The notes under the pieces: generated by a model
Told to the model about the DNA's origin: nothing
What the model saw: only the letters and a program-made list of their open reading frames with translations
Databases searched by the model: none
Assembly (NCBI GenBank): GCA_934122385.1
Contig: CAKOWP010000023.1
Coordinates: forward strand, 1 to 19,481
Length of the DNA: 19,481 nucleotides
Direction of reading: 5' to 3'
Source of the DNA: an uncultured Clostridia bacterium
GTDB taxonomy: Bacteria > Bacillota > Clostridia > TANB77 > CAG-508
Made by a program: the position numbers and the translations under genes
Shown here: positions 7,468 to 15,450 of the stretch, one piece after another
How the letters are laid out: every line of letters begins with the position of its first letter
Numbering within the stretch: the first letter of the stretch is position 1

Positions 7468-7747
7468 ATGAATACTTTTGTTTAATTGTATTCGTGTTAG
7501 GGTTGTATTAGAACACTCATCTTTCTTGTTCTTTTAATTTTTCTTTTATTCCTTTATACAAACCTTATAAATTATTTAATAAATTTTTTATACTTTCTCT
7601 CTATCTTCTATATAGTAATTTTTGTATATCTACATAACATAAAATATGCATATTCTGTTATTCAAAATATTGCTTTTATCACAATATAGTGTTATAATAA
7701 TATTATGGAAACTTTATAATATAATTTTAGACTAAGGAGATAAGACA
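7468..7747. other. Divergent intergenic region between spoIIID and the 108-residue gene
   Basis: 280 bases, AT-rich and non-coding. It holds the possible sigma-E-like -10 for spoIIID near 7480-7493 and the vegetative-type promoter of the next gene at 7670-7698. I see no repeats or structured RNA. Confidence 0.5.
7670..7698 (+). promoter_or_regulatory. Candidate sigma-A promoter of the 108-residue gene
   Basis: TTGCTT (7670-7675), 17-base spacer, TATAAT (7693-7698) with TGT upstream of the -10 (extended). The strong -10 makes up for a weak -35. Confidence 0.6.
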
Positions 7748-8074
7748 ATGAGAAAAAATTATGGAAACGAGGCCGCCAATTGGTGGGCAGAAAAAATTGA
7801 AGAGGAAAATCCTTCTGTTGACTCTAATAAACTAGAGAGCTTTAAAATGTTACTGGCTCATACAGTTAATGTTGCTCTGGCAAAATATGCTCATACTCAA
7901 TTGAGTACTTATAAAAAAGATGATTTTCCAAAAGGATATAATATTTTGGCTGACTCAGCTTTAGCTGCAGGGTTAACAGCAAAATTACCAGCTGGATATG
8001 AGATGACTATTTTCTACGATACTGGAGTATCTGTTTACAATTCATACGGAGCTCTTGTAACAACATCTGTATAA
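7748..8074 (+). CDS. Unrecognised 108-residue soluble protein
   Basis: I do not recognise this family. It starts at ATG 7748 after AAGGAGATAAGACA. The N-terminal half is charged and probably helical (NWWAEKIEEENP, then SFKMLLAHTVNVALAKYAH); the C-terminal half looks like beta structure, ending GYEMTIFYDTGVSVYNSYGA and a Thr/Val tail. There is no signal peptide, membrane segment, cysteine or evident metal motif. It is a single-gene unit with its own promoter and a strong terminator. Its codons look a little richer in G and C near the start (GAGGCCGCC) than its neighbours. The translated sequence looks like a real folded protein and not a chance frame. Confidence 0.75.
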   Translation: MRKNYGNEAANWWAEKIEEENPSVDSNKLESFKMLLAHTVNVALAKYAHTQLSTYKKDDFPKGYNILADSALAAGLTAKLPAGYEMTIFYDTGVSVYNSYGALVTTSV

Positions 8075-8083
8075 GGTTTCTTT

Positions 8084-8119
8084 GAGGTGTGCTTATTAAG
8101 CGCACCTCCTTTACTTTAT
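8084..8119 (+). terminator. Intrinsic terminator of the 108-residue gene
   Basis: GAGGTGTGC (8084-8092) pairs with GCGCACCTC (8100-8108), one G-T pair, 7-base loop, followed by CTTTACTTTATT. Confidence 0.88.
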
Positions 8120-8138
8120 TAAAATAAAATTGTATAAT
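8110..8138 (+). promoter_or_regulatory. Candidate sigma-A promoter of the FAD-dependent dehydrogenase gene
   Basis: TTTACT (8110-8115), 17-base spacer, TATAAT (8133-8138). It begins inside the T-rich tail of the preceding terminator and would give a leader of about 90 bases, in which I see no recognised riboswitch. Confidence 0.5.
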
Positions 8139-8232
8139 ATAAAAAATCGAGTGCCTTTTCGAAATTTAATTACGTTCTAAAATGTCAACACATAAGAACT
8201 GGCAATATAGGAAAACTTGAAAGGATACAACA

Positions 8233-9825
8233 ATGATAAGAATAAGTAATATAAAAATATACAAAGAAATAACAGACGAAGAAGTTTTGCAAACAGCAAT
8301 TAAAAAATATAAAATTAAACAAGAAAATATTACTGAATGGCACATATCAAAAAAATCAATAGATGCAAGAAAAAAAGATGATGTACACTATTCATATTCT
8401 ATTGACATTTGTGTAAAAAATGAAGAAAAGTTTTTAAAAAACAAAGATATTTCTTTAATAAAAAAAATAGAGCAACCACAATTTGAACTAAATCTAAATA
8501 AATCTATTAGGCCTGTAATAGTTGGTGCAGGGCCAAGTGGTTTATTTGCAGCTTTGACTTTTGTTAAGTATGGATACAAGCCAATTGTTATAGAACAAGG
8601 TGAACAGGTTGAGAATCGAAAAAAAACTGTTGATAACTTTATAAATAATGGTATTTTGAACACTAATTCTAATGTCCAATTTGGTGAAGGTGGTGCAGGA
8701 ACATTTTCTGACGGAAAGCTTACATCTGGCATAAATTCGCCTTATTGTAAAACTGTGTTAGAAGAATTTGTTAAATTTGGTGCACCTGAACAAATTTTGT
8801 ATTTAACTAAACCACATATTGGTACAGATAATTTAGTAAATATCATTAAAAATATGAGAAATTATATTATTGCTCAAGGTGGAACTTTTTTATTTAATAC
8901 AAAATTTATTGATTTAGAAACTACTAACAGTTCTGTTTCTAAGGTTATTGTAAATCATTTAGATACTGATATAATAGAAAAAATTGATGCAAATATTGTT
9001 ATTCTTGCAATTGGCCATAGTTCAAGAGATACATTTAAAAAAGTTTATGAAAAAGGTCTGTTGTTAGAACCAAAAAACTTTTCTGTTGGCGTTAGAATTG
9101 AACATTTACAAAGTGAAATAAATAAGGCTCAATATGGAACTTTGACAAAATTGAAATTACCATCTGCTGATTACAAACTTGCATATCATTCACCTTCTGG
9201 TCGTTCTTGTTATACTTTTTGCATGTGTCCAGGTGGTACTGTTATGCCTTCTTCAAGTGAAGAAAAAACTATTGTAACTAATGGTATGAGTTACTTTGCT
9301 CGTAATGGAAAAAATGCAAATTCTGCTGTTTTGGTTAATGTAACCCCTGAAGATTTTAAAGATTGTAAAAATCCTTTATCTGGTATTGATTTTCAAAAAG
9401 ATTTGGAAGAAAAGGCCTTTATCCTTGGTGGTTCAAATTATTTTGCACCAATACAAAGATTTGAAGATTTTGATAAAAATATAAAAAGTACCTTTATAGG
9501 TACTGTTGAGCCATCTTATAAACCTGGTGTTACTTTATCTAATTTAAATGATATTATGCCTGAATTTGTTTCAACAACTTTGAAAGATGGTATTAAATTT
9601 TTTGATACTAGATTACATGGTTTTGCAAATCCAGATAGTATCTTAACTGGTATGGAAACTCGTAGTTCTTCTCCTGTACGAATTTTAAGAGATGAAAATT
9701 TAGTTTCTAATATCAGTGGAATTTACCCTTGTGGTGAGGGTGCCGGTTATGCTGGTGGTATAATGTCTGCTGCTGTTGATGGTATTAAGTGTACAATTTC
9801 TGCAATTGCAAGAAAAAATTTTTAA
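8233..9825 (+). CDS. FAD-dependent dehydrogenase (COG2509-type)
   Basis: 530 residues, the normal length for this uncharacterised flavoprotein family. A ~85-residue N-terminal domain (MIRISNIKIY..., with KKSIDARKKDDVHYSYSIDI) comes before the Rossmann dinucleotide site VIVGAGPSGLFAA (GAGPSG 98-103) and the ribose-binding acid E121. FGEGGAGTFSDGKLTSG, HIGTDNL and the C-terminal GIYPCGEGAGYAGGIMSAA (about 496-515) are family hallmarks and complete the FAD site. The substrate is not known. Starts at ATG 8233 with AAAGGA nine bases upstream. It converges with the cysteine desulfurase gene and overlaps its stop codon by 4 bases. Confidence 0.9.
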   Translation: MIRISNIKIYKEITDEEVLQTAIKKYKIKQENITEWHISKKSIDARKKDDVHYSYSIDICVKNEEKFLKNKDISLIKKIEQPQFELNLNKSIRPVIVGAGPSGLFAALTFVKYGYKPIVIEQGEQVENRKKTVDNFINNGILNTNSNVQFGEGGAGTFSDGKLTSGINSPYCKTVLEEFVKFGAPEQILYLTKPHIGTDNLVNIIKNMRNYIIAQGGTFLFNTKFIDLETTNSSVSKVIVNHLDTDIIEKIDANIVILAIGHSSRDTFKKVYEKGLLLEPKNFSVGVRIEHLQSEINKAQYGTLTKLKLPSADYKLAYHSPSGRSCYTFCMCPGGTVMPSSSEEKTIVTNGMSYFARNGKNANSAVLVNVTPEDFKDCKNPLSGIDFQKDLEEKAFILGGSNYFAPIQRFEDFDKNIKSTFIGTVEPSYKPGVTLSNLNDIMPEFVSTTLKDGIKFFDTRLHGFANPDSILTGMETRSSSPVRILRDENLVSNISGIYPCGEGAGYAGGIMSAAVDGIKCTISAIARKNF

Positions 9826-9838
9826 TTTAAAATTTTCT
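9811..9838. terminator. AT-only palindrome over the convergent stop codons
   Basis: An imperfect palindrome of A and T runs (AGAAAA at 9811-9816, TTTTCT at 9833-9838) spans the overlapping ends of two convergent genes. It might serve as a weak two-way terminator; no better one is present between them. Confidence 0.3.
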
Positions 9839-10949
9839 CTAGCGTTTTTACTAGATAATCTACATCGTCTTTGGTGTTAAAATCTCCAAATGTAAAACGA
9901 ATTGCACTTTTTGCTAATTCACTTGGCAAACCAATTGCAGTTAGTACATGTGATGGACTGTTATCTCCTGAAGAGCAGGCGGAACCTCCTGATGCACAAA
10001 TCCCCATCTCATCCAATTTGTACAATATTTCTGTTGCATTTTGTCCTTCAAAACTAATATTTATATTTCCTGGTAATCGTTTTTCCATTGTTCCATTTAT
10101 ATGGATATTGGGAAAACTTTTTTTCATTTTTTCTAGACAATAATTTCTTAAAGTTTGTAGTTTATTTTCATATTTTTCCATGTTCTTCTCTGCTATTTTA
10201 CAGGCTTTTCCTAGTGCAACTATTTCGGCAACATTTTCTGTTCCAGACCTTTTATTTTTTTCTTGATGTCCTCCATCCATAAAACGTTCAAACTCAATTT
10301 TCTTCTTTACATATAATGCCCCTATTCCCTTTGGTGCATATATTTTATGACCTGATAAAGAAAGCATATCTATATCCATTTTTTGAACATCTATTGGGAT
10401 ATTTCCACATGCCTGAACCGCATCTGTATGAAATATTATCTCATTTTTGTGTGCAATTTTTGCAATTTCTTCTATTGGTTCTATTGTTCCAATTTCATTA
10501 TTTGCAAACATTATGCTTATCAAAATCGTATCTGGTCTTATTGAATTTTCTAATGTTCCTAAATTTACAAATCCATCTTTGTCCACATCTAAATATGTTA
10601 CTTCAAAGCCTTTGGTCTCTAGGTTTTGGCAACTATGTAAAATTGCTGGATGTTCAATTTTTGATGTTATAATGTGCTTACCTTTATTTTGATTTGCATA
10701 TGCTACTCCTTTTAATGCTGTATTGTCACTTTCAGACCCACAACTTGTAAAATATATTTCTTCTGGTTTGCAATTTATTAATGAAGCTACTCTTTTTCTT
10801 GCTTCTTCTATAGCTCTTTTTGATTTCCTTCCTATGCTATATAATGATGATGGATTTCCATATTCTCGGCTTAGATATGGGAACATTTCGGTTAGAACCT
10901 CTTCTTTTATTCTTGTTGTTGCACTGTTATCAAAATACCTGACTTCCAT
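9822..10949 (-). CDS. Cysteine desulfurase (NifS/IscS-type)
   Basis: Pyridoxal-phosphate enzyme that takes sulfur from cysteine for iron-sulfur clusters or thiolated tRNA. 375 residues, typical length. Start ATG 10949 follows AGAGGAAA. Visible parts: YFDNSATT near the N-terminus, TSKIEHPAIL (H100), HTDAVQA (D176), SLSGHKIYAPKG with the cofactor lysine K202, RSGTENV, and the active-site cysteine in GGSACSSG (C325). The two residues between Ser and Ser around Cys and the short loop resemble the NifS/group II-like form often paired with thiI, but no thiI, iscU or sufU lies beside it in this window. It overlaps the FAD dehydrogenase gene by 4 bases tail to tail. Confidence 0.93.
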   Translation of the reverse strand: MEVRYFDNSATTRIKEEVLTEMFPYLSREYGNPSSLYSIGRKSKRAIEEARKRVASLINCKPEEIYFTSCGSESDNTALKGVAYANQNKGKHIITSKIEHPAILHSCQNLETKGFEVTYLDVDKDGFVNLGTLENSIRPDTILISIMFANNEIGTIEPIEEIAKIAHKNEIIFHTDAVQACGNIPIDVQKMDIDMLSLSGHKIYAPKGIGALYVKKKIEFERFMDGGHQEKNKRSGTENVAEIVALGKACKIAEKNMEKYENKLQTLRNYCLEKMKKSFPNIHINGTMEKRLPGNINISFEGQNATEILYKLDEMGICASGGSACSSGDNSPSHVLTAIGLPSELAKSAIRFTFGDFNTKDDVDYLVKTLEKILN

Positions 10950-11023
10950 AGATTTTCCTCTTTTCTTTTATACAATAAATTTGTATATTATATTCAAATT
11001 TATTTTATTTGATACTTCTAAAA

Positions 11024-11147
11024 TTTAATATTATGAATTATTCATCTTGTGGATACTCTATATATGTTTTTATATTTTTCTCAGTTCAATACACAATATA
11101 AAAATATAGTATCCACATTGAATAATTTAAATTATATTAATATTAAA
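11024..11147. repeat. Short imperfect palindrome related to the MITE-like element
   Basis: The arms around TTGTGGATACTCTATAT (left) and ATATAGTATCCACATTG (right) are inverted copies, and AATTATTC / GAATAATT pairs further out. The ~32-base loop region (11074-11105) carries TTCTCAGTTCAATACACAAT, nearly the same as TTCTCGGTTCAATACGCAAC in the palindromic element at 16421-16452. It lies between the patatin gene (just past its stop) and the cysteine desulfurase gene. There is no T run, so it is not an ordinary terminator. Confidence 0.55.
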
Positions 11148-12003
11148 TAGCATTTATCATATCTTTAATTTTATCAATTTGATTTACAGTTTGTCTGTAT
11201 CCATATTTATAACAGGCATCCAATTTTTCAGTTTCCAACAAACCTGTTTTATCAGTTTGAATAGTCAAAACCATATCACTATTACTAATATTTTCCTCTG
11301 ATATTTTATTTCCCATAATATCAATAGTTCTCATAACAATATCCATAATATTACTACTTTCCTCAATATCATCAGCCTTAAAATTAACCGTCAACATTTT
11401 ATCAGCCCCCTGATGTCTAACTTCAATTGTTGGAAAATTGTCTAATATTCCACCATCCAAAAATTTATGTTCATTATACTCACACGGACTAAAAAATACT
11501 GGGAAACTGCAACTTGCTCTAATTGCTTTGCCAATTCCGATGTTATTTATATATTCTGTATTTGAACAAGTTTTTTTAGGTATATTGTTTGTAATCACAT
11601 ATTTTTTCGAATTTTGTACATCAACTGTTGGAATTACAATCGGCATTTTTATATCTGATATTGTCTTAATTCCTTTTCGTGCTGCAATGTTGTTAAAGCA
11701 CTCTTCTATCTCTTCACCAGAATAAAAACCTTGAAAACTTGCTTTTTTATTTGCCATAAAGCTTCCTATGTTTGTTACTTTTGATATTGTATTTTGATTT
11801 ACTAAATCTTTTGCATATTTTTTGAACAATATGTAAATATAATATGGTGAATATCCCATTGCATATAATGTTGCAATTATACTTCCTGAACTTGTACCTC
11901 CTATTGCATCTATCTTTATATCATTTTCTTCTAATGCTTTAAGAACTCCAGCATGTGCTATTCCCCTTATACCGCCTCCTGATAATGCTAAACCTAATTT
12001 CAT
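11143..12003 (-). CDS. Patatin-like phospholipase
   Basis: Predicted serine lipase/acyl hydrolase of the bacterial patatin family (RssA-like), acting on membrane lipids or acyl esters from the cytosol. 286 residues. All catalytic parts are present: oxyanion loop SGGGIRG (8-14), nucleophile GTSSG (S38), and the Asp of the dyad in DGG (FLDGGILDN, D182). There is no signal peptide or membrane helix. Start ATG 12003 follows AAAGGGAAAGTGA. It stands by itself between two gaps; the 267-base upstream gap carries the WG gene's terminator at its far end but no promoter I can call with confidence. Confidence 0.92.
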   Translation of the reverse strand: MKLGLALSGGGIRGIAHAGVLKALEENDIKIDAIGGTSSGSIIATLYAMGYSPYYIYILFKKYAKDLVNQNTISKVTNIGSFMANKKASFQGFYSGEEIEECFNNIAARKGIKTISDIKMPIVIPTVDVQNSKKYVITNNIPKKTCSNTEYINNIGIGKAIRASCSFPVFFSPCEYNEHKFLDGGILDNFPTIEVRHQGADKMLTVNFKADDIEESSNIMDIVMRTIDIMGNKISEENISNSDMVLTIQTDKTGLLETEKLDACYKYGYRQTVNQIDKIKDMINAI

Positions 12004-12229
12004 TTTATCACTTTCCCTTTCAAATTTAGTGCATTTTATTCCTTTATGCTCATTTTCTATTTGGTGTTTTTTTTAGAAATTATTTTTATTATTTACTATT
12101 TTTTATGATTTTAAACTTCTTTTTGTTACAGATACTTAAATTAAAGTAAGCTAAAATATATTTTAAAATATGTAATTATAGTAGTTTTATTGATCTTATA
12201 ATTTCTATAAAACTAAAATAAAACAAAAA

Positions 12230-12262
12230 CACCCTTATTAAACTATATGTCTAATAAGGATG
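12230..12262 (-). terminator. Intrinsic terminator of the WG-repeat gene
   Basis: CACCCTTATTA (12230-12240) pairs with TAATAAGGATG (12252-12262) with one mismatch around an 11-base loop. On the minus strand it is followed by TTTTTGTTTTATTTT. Confidence 0.9.
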
Positions 12263-12270
12263 CTTCCACT

Positions 12271-13992
12271 TTATTTTGTATAATAAACTTCACCGCTTCC
12301 ATATGTAACTTGATAATATTCACCAATAAATGTTGGATTTTTATCATTTAACTTATATCTAGGTTCAACTATAATATTTCCATTCTCATCAACTATTCCC
12401 CATTCTTTGTCCATCTCAATTCCAGCAAAGCCATATTTATTAACCTCTGTTACAGAATCATATTTGTAATCAATTACAACTTTTCCGTTTTTATCTACAA
12501 ATCCCCATTTTCCGTCTTTTTGATTTGCAAATATTTTGTTGTTCTCAAATAGTTCTGTATTTTTAACTTCATTTCCATCTTTTGTTATATATTTAATTTC
12601 TGTATTATTGTATAATTTAATATAATCAGAATTTACTTCTATATTAGCATTTTTTAATTCGCTAACTTTTTTCATATCTTTTGTATATATTTGAATTGTA
12701 TTTGTATCATTTTGTATTGTTTCTATAAGATTTGTTCCTTCAATTTTTTGTATAGAATTATATTCAAAATCGATTTTTGTTTCGTCATTACTGTTTATAA
12801 CTCCTAATTTTCCATCTTCATTACATGCTGTAAAATAATTATCAAATAAATATTCTAAATATATATAATTATTTTTTGTAATTTTCTTATCATTTTGATA
12901 TATTGCATAATTTGTTTTACCATTTGCTGTGTCAATCTGAATTTTGTAATCTGTAGAGTCTACATCTATTATTGCTATACTAGATTCTATTTCTGCTTCA
13001 TTTCCATTTGTATCAAATACTTTTTCATTTTCGTCAGCAGTTGTTGCATATAAATATTCTCCTGAAGTTCCTATTTGCTTGTATTCAAATGGTATTATTT
13101 CTTTGCCTCCAATAGTAAATGCTCCATAATTTTTTCCTTTTAATGCTGTTATAGTGTTGTTGTTTTCATTATATACTAGTGATTGATAATCATTTTCTAT
13201 AATTTTCTTTCCATCTTTTAATAGTCCGTACTTTCCATTTTCAGCACATATTATATATATTTCATCGCTATTTATATCTGTAATTCTGTATAAATCATTA
13301 TATTTATTATCAATTATTTGTTTTCCATTTACTGTTACATATCCATATCTGTATCCTTCATCTGTTGTTTTCTTTACAATATATCCGTCTTTTTTATATC
13401 CTGTATCTTCTTCATAATATCTGTCTGCTTCTATTCCATCATATTGTGCTTTTACTAATGTTGCCCCTTTGATATTTATTACACCATATTTACCGTTTTT
13501 CTTTACAAGTAGTTCTCCTTCTTTAAATTGAAGTGTATCTATATCTTCATATATTGCATTTGTTATCTTTTTTCCATCTATGCTAATTATTCCGTATTTT
13601 CCATCTTTGCTATATTCTAATGTTGTTTTTTCATACATTAAATCACTCAACACATTTTTTAGTTTTAGTGGTTGTATATTTTCATATTGTGTATATATTT
13701 CTTCTCCATTGTTGTTTAGCACTTTTGTATTTTCTCCTTCAAAGCATATAAATACTGCCTTTTCTGGATTTGGAATTTTTACATCGTCATATTTTGCTTC
13801 AATTATTGTTTCTCCTTTTGTGTTAATAACTCCGTATTTTTCATTTTCTTTAAATACAAAGTATTGATATTCGTTTATTTGCGATATTTCATATTTTTTG
13901 TTTTCTTTTTGTATTTTGTTTACTATAAAATACGCCGATACTGCTAGAATTGCAATTATTAATACTACAATTATTAAGTTTTTCTTTTTCAT
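12271..13992 (-). CDS. Membrane-anchored WG-repeat protein
   Basis: 573 residues. An N-terminal uncleaved signal anchor (residues ~5-25, IIVVLIIAILAVSAYFIV) is followed by an extracellular chain of about nine or ten WG repeats, each near KYGVIN..G..II...YD.I. Clear examples are KYGVINTKGETIIEAKYDD, KWGFVDKNGKVVIDYKYDS and EWGIVDENGNIIVEPRY. The middle section (about 330-480) is more diverged. WG repeats are thought to form a beta-rich scaffold for binding; the ligand is unknown. Start ATG 13992 with GAGGAG eight bases upstream. It has its own promoter, a perfect hairpin in its leader and its own terminator, so it is separate from the sortase operon upstream although in the same direction. Confidence 0.88.
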   Translation of the reverse strand: MKKKNLIIVVLIIAILAVSAYFIVNKIQKENKKYEISQINEYQYFVFKENEKYGVINTKGETIIEAKYDDVKIPNPEKAVFICFEGENTKVLNNNGEEIYTQYENIQPLKLKNVLSDLMYEKTTLEYSKDGKYGIISIDGKKITNAIYEDIDTLQFKEGELLVKKNGKYGVINIKGATLVKAQYDGIEADRYYEEDTGYKKDGYIVKKTTDEGYRYGYVTVNGKQIIDNKYNDLYRITDINSDEIYIICAENGKYGLLKDGKKIIENDYQSLVYNENNNTITALKGKNYGAFTIGGKEIIPFEYKQIGTSGEYLYATTADENEKVFDTNGNEAEIESSIAIIDVDSTDYKIQIDTANGKTNYAIYQNDKKITKNNYIYLEYLFDNYFTACNEDGKLGVINSNDETKIDFEYNSIQKIEGTNLIETIQNDTNTIQIYTKDMKKVSELKNANIEVNSDYIKLYNNTEIKYITKDGNEVKNTELFENNKIFANQKDGKWGFVDKNGKVVIDYKYDSVTEVNKYGFAGIEMDKEWGIVDENGNIIVEPRYKLNDKNPTFIGEYYQVTYGSGEVYYTK

Positions 13993-14010
13993 ATCTATAA
14001 CTCCTCATAT

Positions 14011-14039
14011 AATATGTTTATAATTTTTATAAACATATT
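14011..14039 (-). promoter_or_regulatory. Perfect 13-base inverted repeat in the WG-gene leader
   Basis: AATATGTTTATAA pairs without mismatch with TTATAAACATATT across three T. It lies between the promoter and the GAGGAG ribosome site, so it is either an operator for a dimeric regulator or an RNA hairpin in the leader. Confidence 0.6.
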
Positions 14040-14063
14040 CTTTCTTTTATATTTTACTATTTT

Positions 14064-14092
14064 ATTATAATTGTTTTATTTATTTTTTTCAA
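14064..14092 (-). promoter_or_regulatory. Sigma-A promoter of the WG-repeat gene
   Basis: Minus strand TTGAAA (14092-14087), 17-base spacer, TATAAT (14069-14064). It sits just beyond the surface-protein terminator. Confidence 0.8.
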
Positions 14093-14103
14093 TAGCATAA
14101 AAG

Positions 14104-14142
14104 AAAAAATTACCTCAATGCTATTACATAGAGGTAATTTTT
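14104..14142 (-). terminator. Intrinsic terminator of the surface-protein gene
   Basis: AAAATTACCTC (plus strand, left arm) pairs with GAGGTAATTTT; the stem extends inward as AATG/CATA with one mismatch. On the minus strand the second arm ends in six T. It begins two bases after the TAA stop (14147-14145). Confidence 0.92.
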
Positions 14143-14144
14143 AT

Positions 14145-15446
14145 TTACATACCTGTAACAGGTAGTTTTTTAACATTCTCAACTTTATGAGAAATTTCTT
14201 GTTTTGTAGTTTTTGGTTCTGGTTCTTCTTTAAAAGAATTATCTATTGTAATTGTAAATTCTTCATTAAGATTAACATTAAATTCAAATACTTCATTATT
14301 TAATTCATACCCATCTTTTGTACTAACCTCTTGAATATAATATTTTCCCGGAATTAAATTTATAACTTCTATTTCACCATTTGAATTAGTTTTTAAATTA
14401 GAATAAATTACTTTTTTATTACTGTCTAAAATATTAAATTCAACGTTTTCTAATCTTTCTTTTGTTTCTGCGTCTTGTTTTATTATTTTTACTTTAGTTT
14501 CATTTTTATAAAACTTGTCTTCTGTTTTTCCACTTGCATCTTCATATGTAGCAGCAGTAAGTGCATAGTCTTGATATGATGCATTTGGTGCTTTTCCATA
14601 TAATATTGGTTTACTATTTATCTTTGTTTGTATTTCTATATTAAATTTATTTTCTTTTGTAAGATTTCTTATTGGTATTAAAATTTTAAATTTTTCATTT
14701 TGTGCAAATTCTTTTTTTTCATTGTTATTAATATCTGTTATTTTTATTCCTTCTGGTAGTTCTTCTTGGATTTTTGTTAATTGAACTTTATAATTTGATA
14801 TTGTTGTTCCTGCTTTTATTGAATATGTTTTTGATACATATGTTTTTTCTTTGATATCTACATCAAATTGTTCTTGTTCTTTAATTATTTTTACATTGTT
14901 AGAAATTTTTGTTTCAGTACATCTTTCTGCATTGTCTAGGATTTGTTTTATTGCTCTTACTGTTCTATTTCCTGCTTCTCCTATTCCAGAATAATCATTT
15001 GGATTATTTCCATGTATATAGCAATATATTGCTTGTTTTGTTGCTGAAAACGCCTCTTCTTTATTATTGCAACCCAACTCTTGTATTGTTTTATATGGAT
15101 ATCCATTTATAATTATTCTCCACAATTTAACATCAGAAATAGAATCTTGAATTGAAACAGAATATGTTAAATCATCTTTTACTCCTTGTTTTGTTTTATC
15201 TAGGCAATATGCCGGATATTCTTGTCCATCTTTCAAATAATATGAGTAGTATGTTTTTACATATATTCCTTTATATATTAATAAACTTCCACAGTCACCA
15301 CCTGAAATAATATTTGCTGAGTTTATATCTACAGCCTTTACTGAATTAATTATCAAATTTATATTAAGAACTATTATAAAAGCTATTATTGATATAATCT
15401 TTAATGTTTTTTTTATTTTTAATCTTCCTCCTTTTAAATCATACAT
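14145..15446 (-). CDS. Secreted thioester-domain surface protein with Cna-B domain and terminal LPVTG
   Basis: Predicted adhesin. Numbering here is from an upstream ATG at 15500 (451 residues). Signal peptide hydrophobic core ~33-50, cleavage likely after SVKA (56). The thioester domain (~60-200) has the paired motifs PAYCLD (C99) and ATKQAIYCYI (Q156), which form the Cys-Gln thioester that bonds host or surface amines. A Cna-B/SpaA-type domain (~336-423) keeps K341 (VKIIKQD), E391 (YYIQEV) and N421 (TIDNSF), the isopeptide set. The extreme end is LPVTGM and stop, with no hydrophobic tail. The start is uncertain: ATG 15500 (overlaps the sortase, no ribosome site), ATG 15446 (4 bases past the sortase stop, used here), or a non-standard ATA at 15416 ten bases after a perfect GGAGG. 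It is probably cotranscribed with the sortase gene. Confidence 0.87.
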   Translation of the reverse strand: MYDLKGGRLKIKKTLKIISIIAFIIVLNINLIINSVKAVDINSANIISGGDCGSLLIYKGIYVKTYYSYYLKDGQEYPAYCLDKTKQGVKDDLTYSVSIQDSISDVKLWRIIINGYPYKTIQELGCNNKEEAFSATKQAIYCYIHGNNPNDYSGIGEAGNRTVRAIKQILDNAERCTETKISNNVKIIKEQEQFDVDIKEKTYVSKTYSIKAGTTISNYKVQLTKIQEELPEGIKITDINNNEKKEFAQNEKFKILIPIRNLTKENKFNIEIQTKINSKPILYGKAPNASYQDYALTAATYEDASGKTEDKFYKNETKVKIIKQDAETKERLENVEFNILDSNKKVIYSNLKTNSNGEIEVINLIPGKYYIQEVSTKDGYELNNEVFEFNVNLNEEFTITIDNSFKEEPEPKTTKQEISHKVENVKKLPVTGM

Positions 15447-15450
15447 TATT

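Noticed and set aside
8139..8232. Possible c-di-GMP or other riboswitch in the FAD dehydrogenase leader
   Set aside because: I found no conserved riboswitch core motifs and no convincing stem in this stretch.
12158..12171. 14-base A/T palindrome upstream of the patatin gene
   Set aside because: Such short A/T-only palindromes are expected by chance in DNA of this composition.
14101..14150. A frameshift hiding a normal LPXTG tail
   Set aside because: Only two bases separate the stop from the terminator hairpin, and no frame downstream encodes a hydrophobic segment with basic residues.
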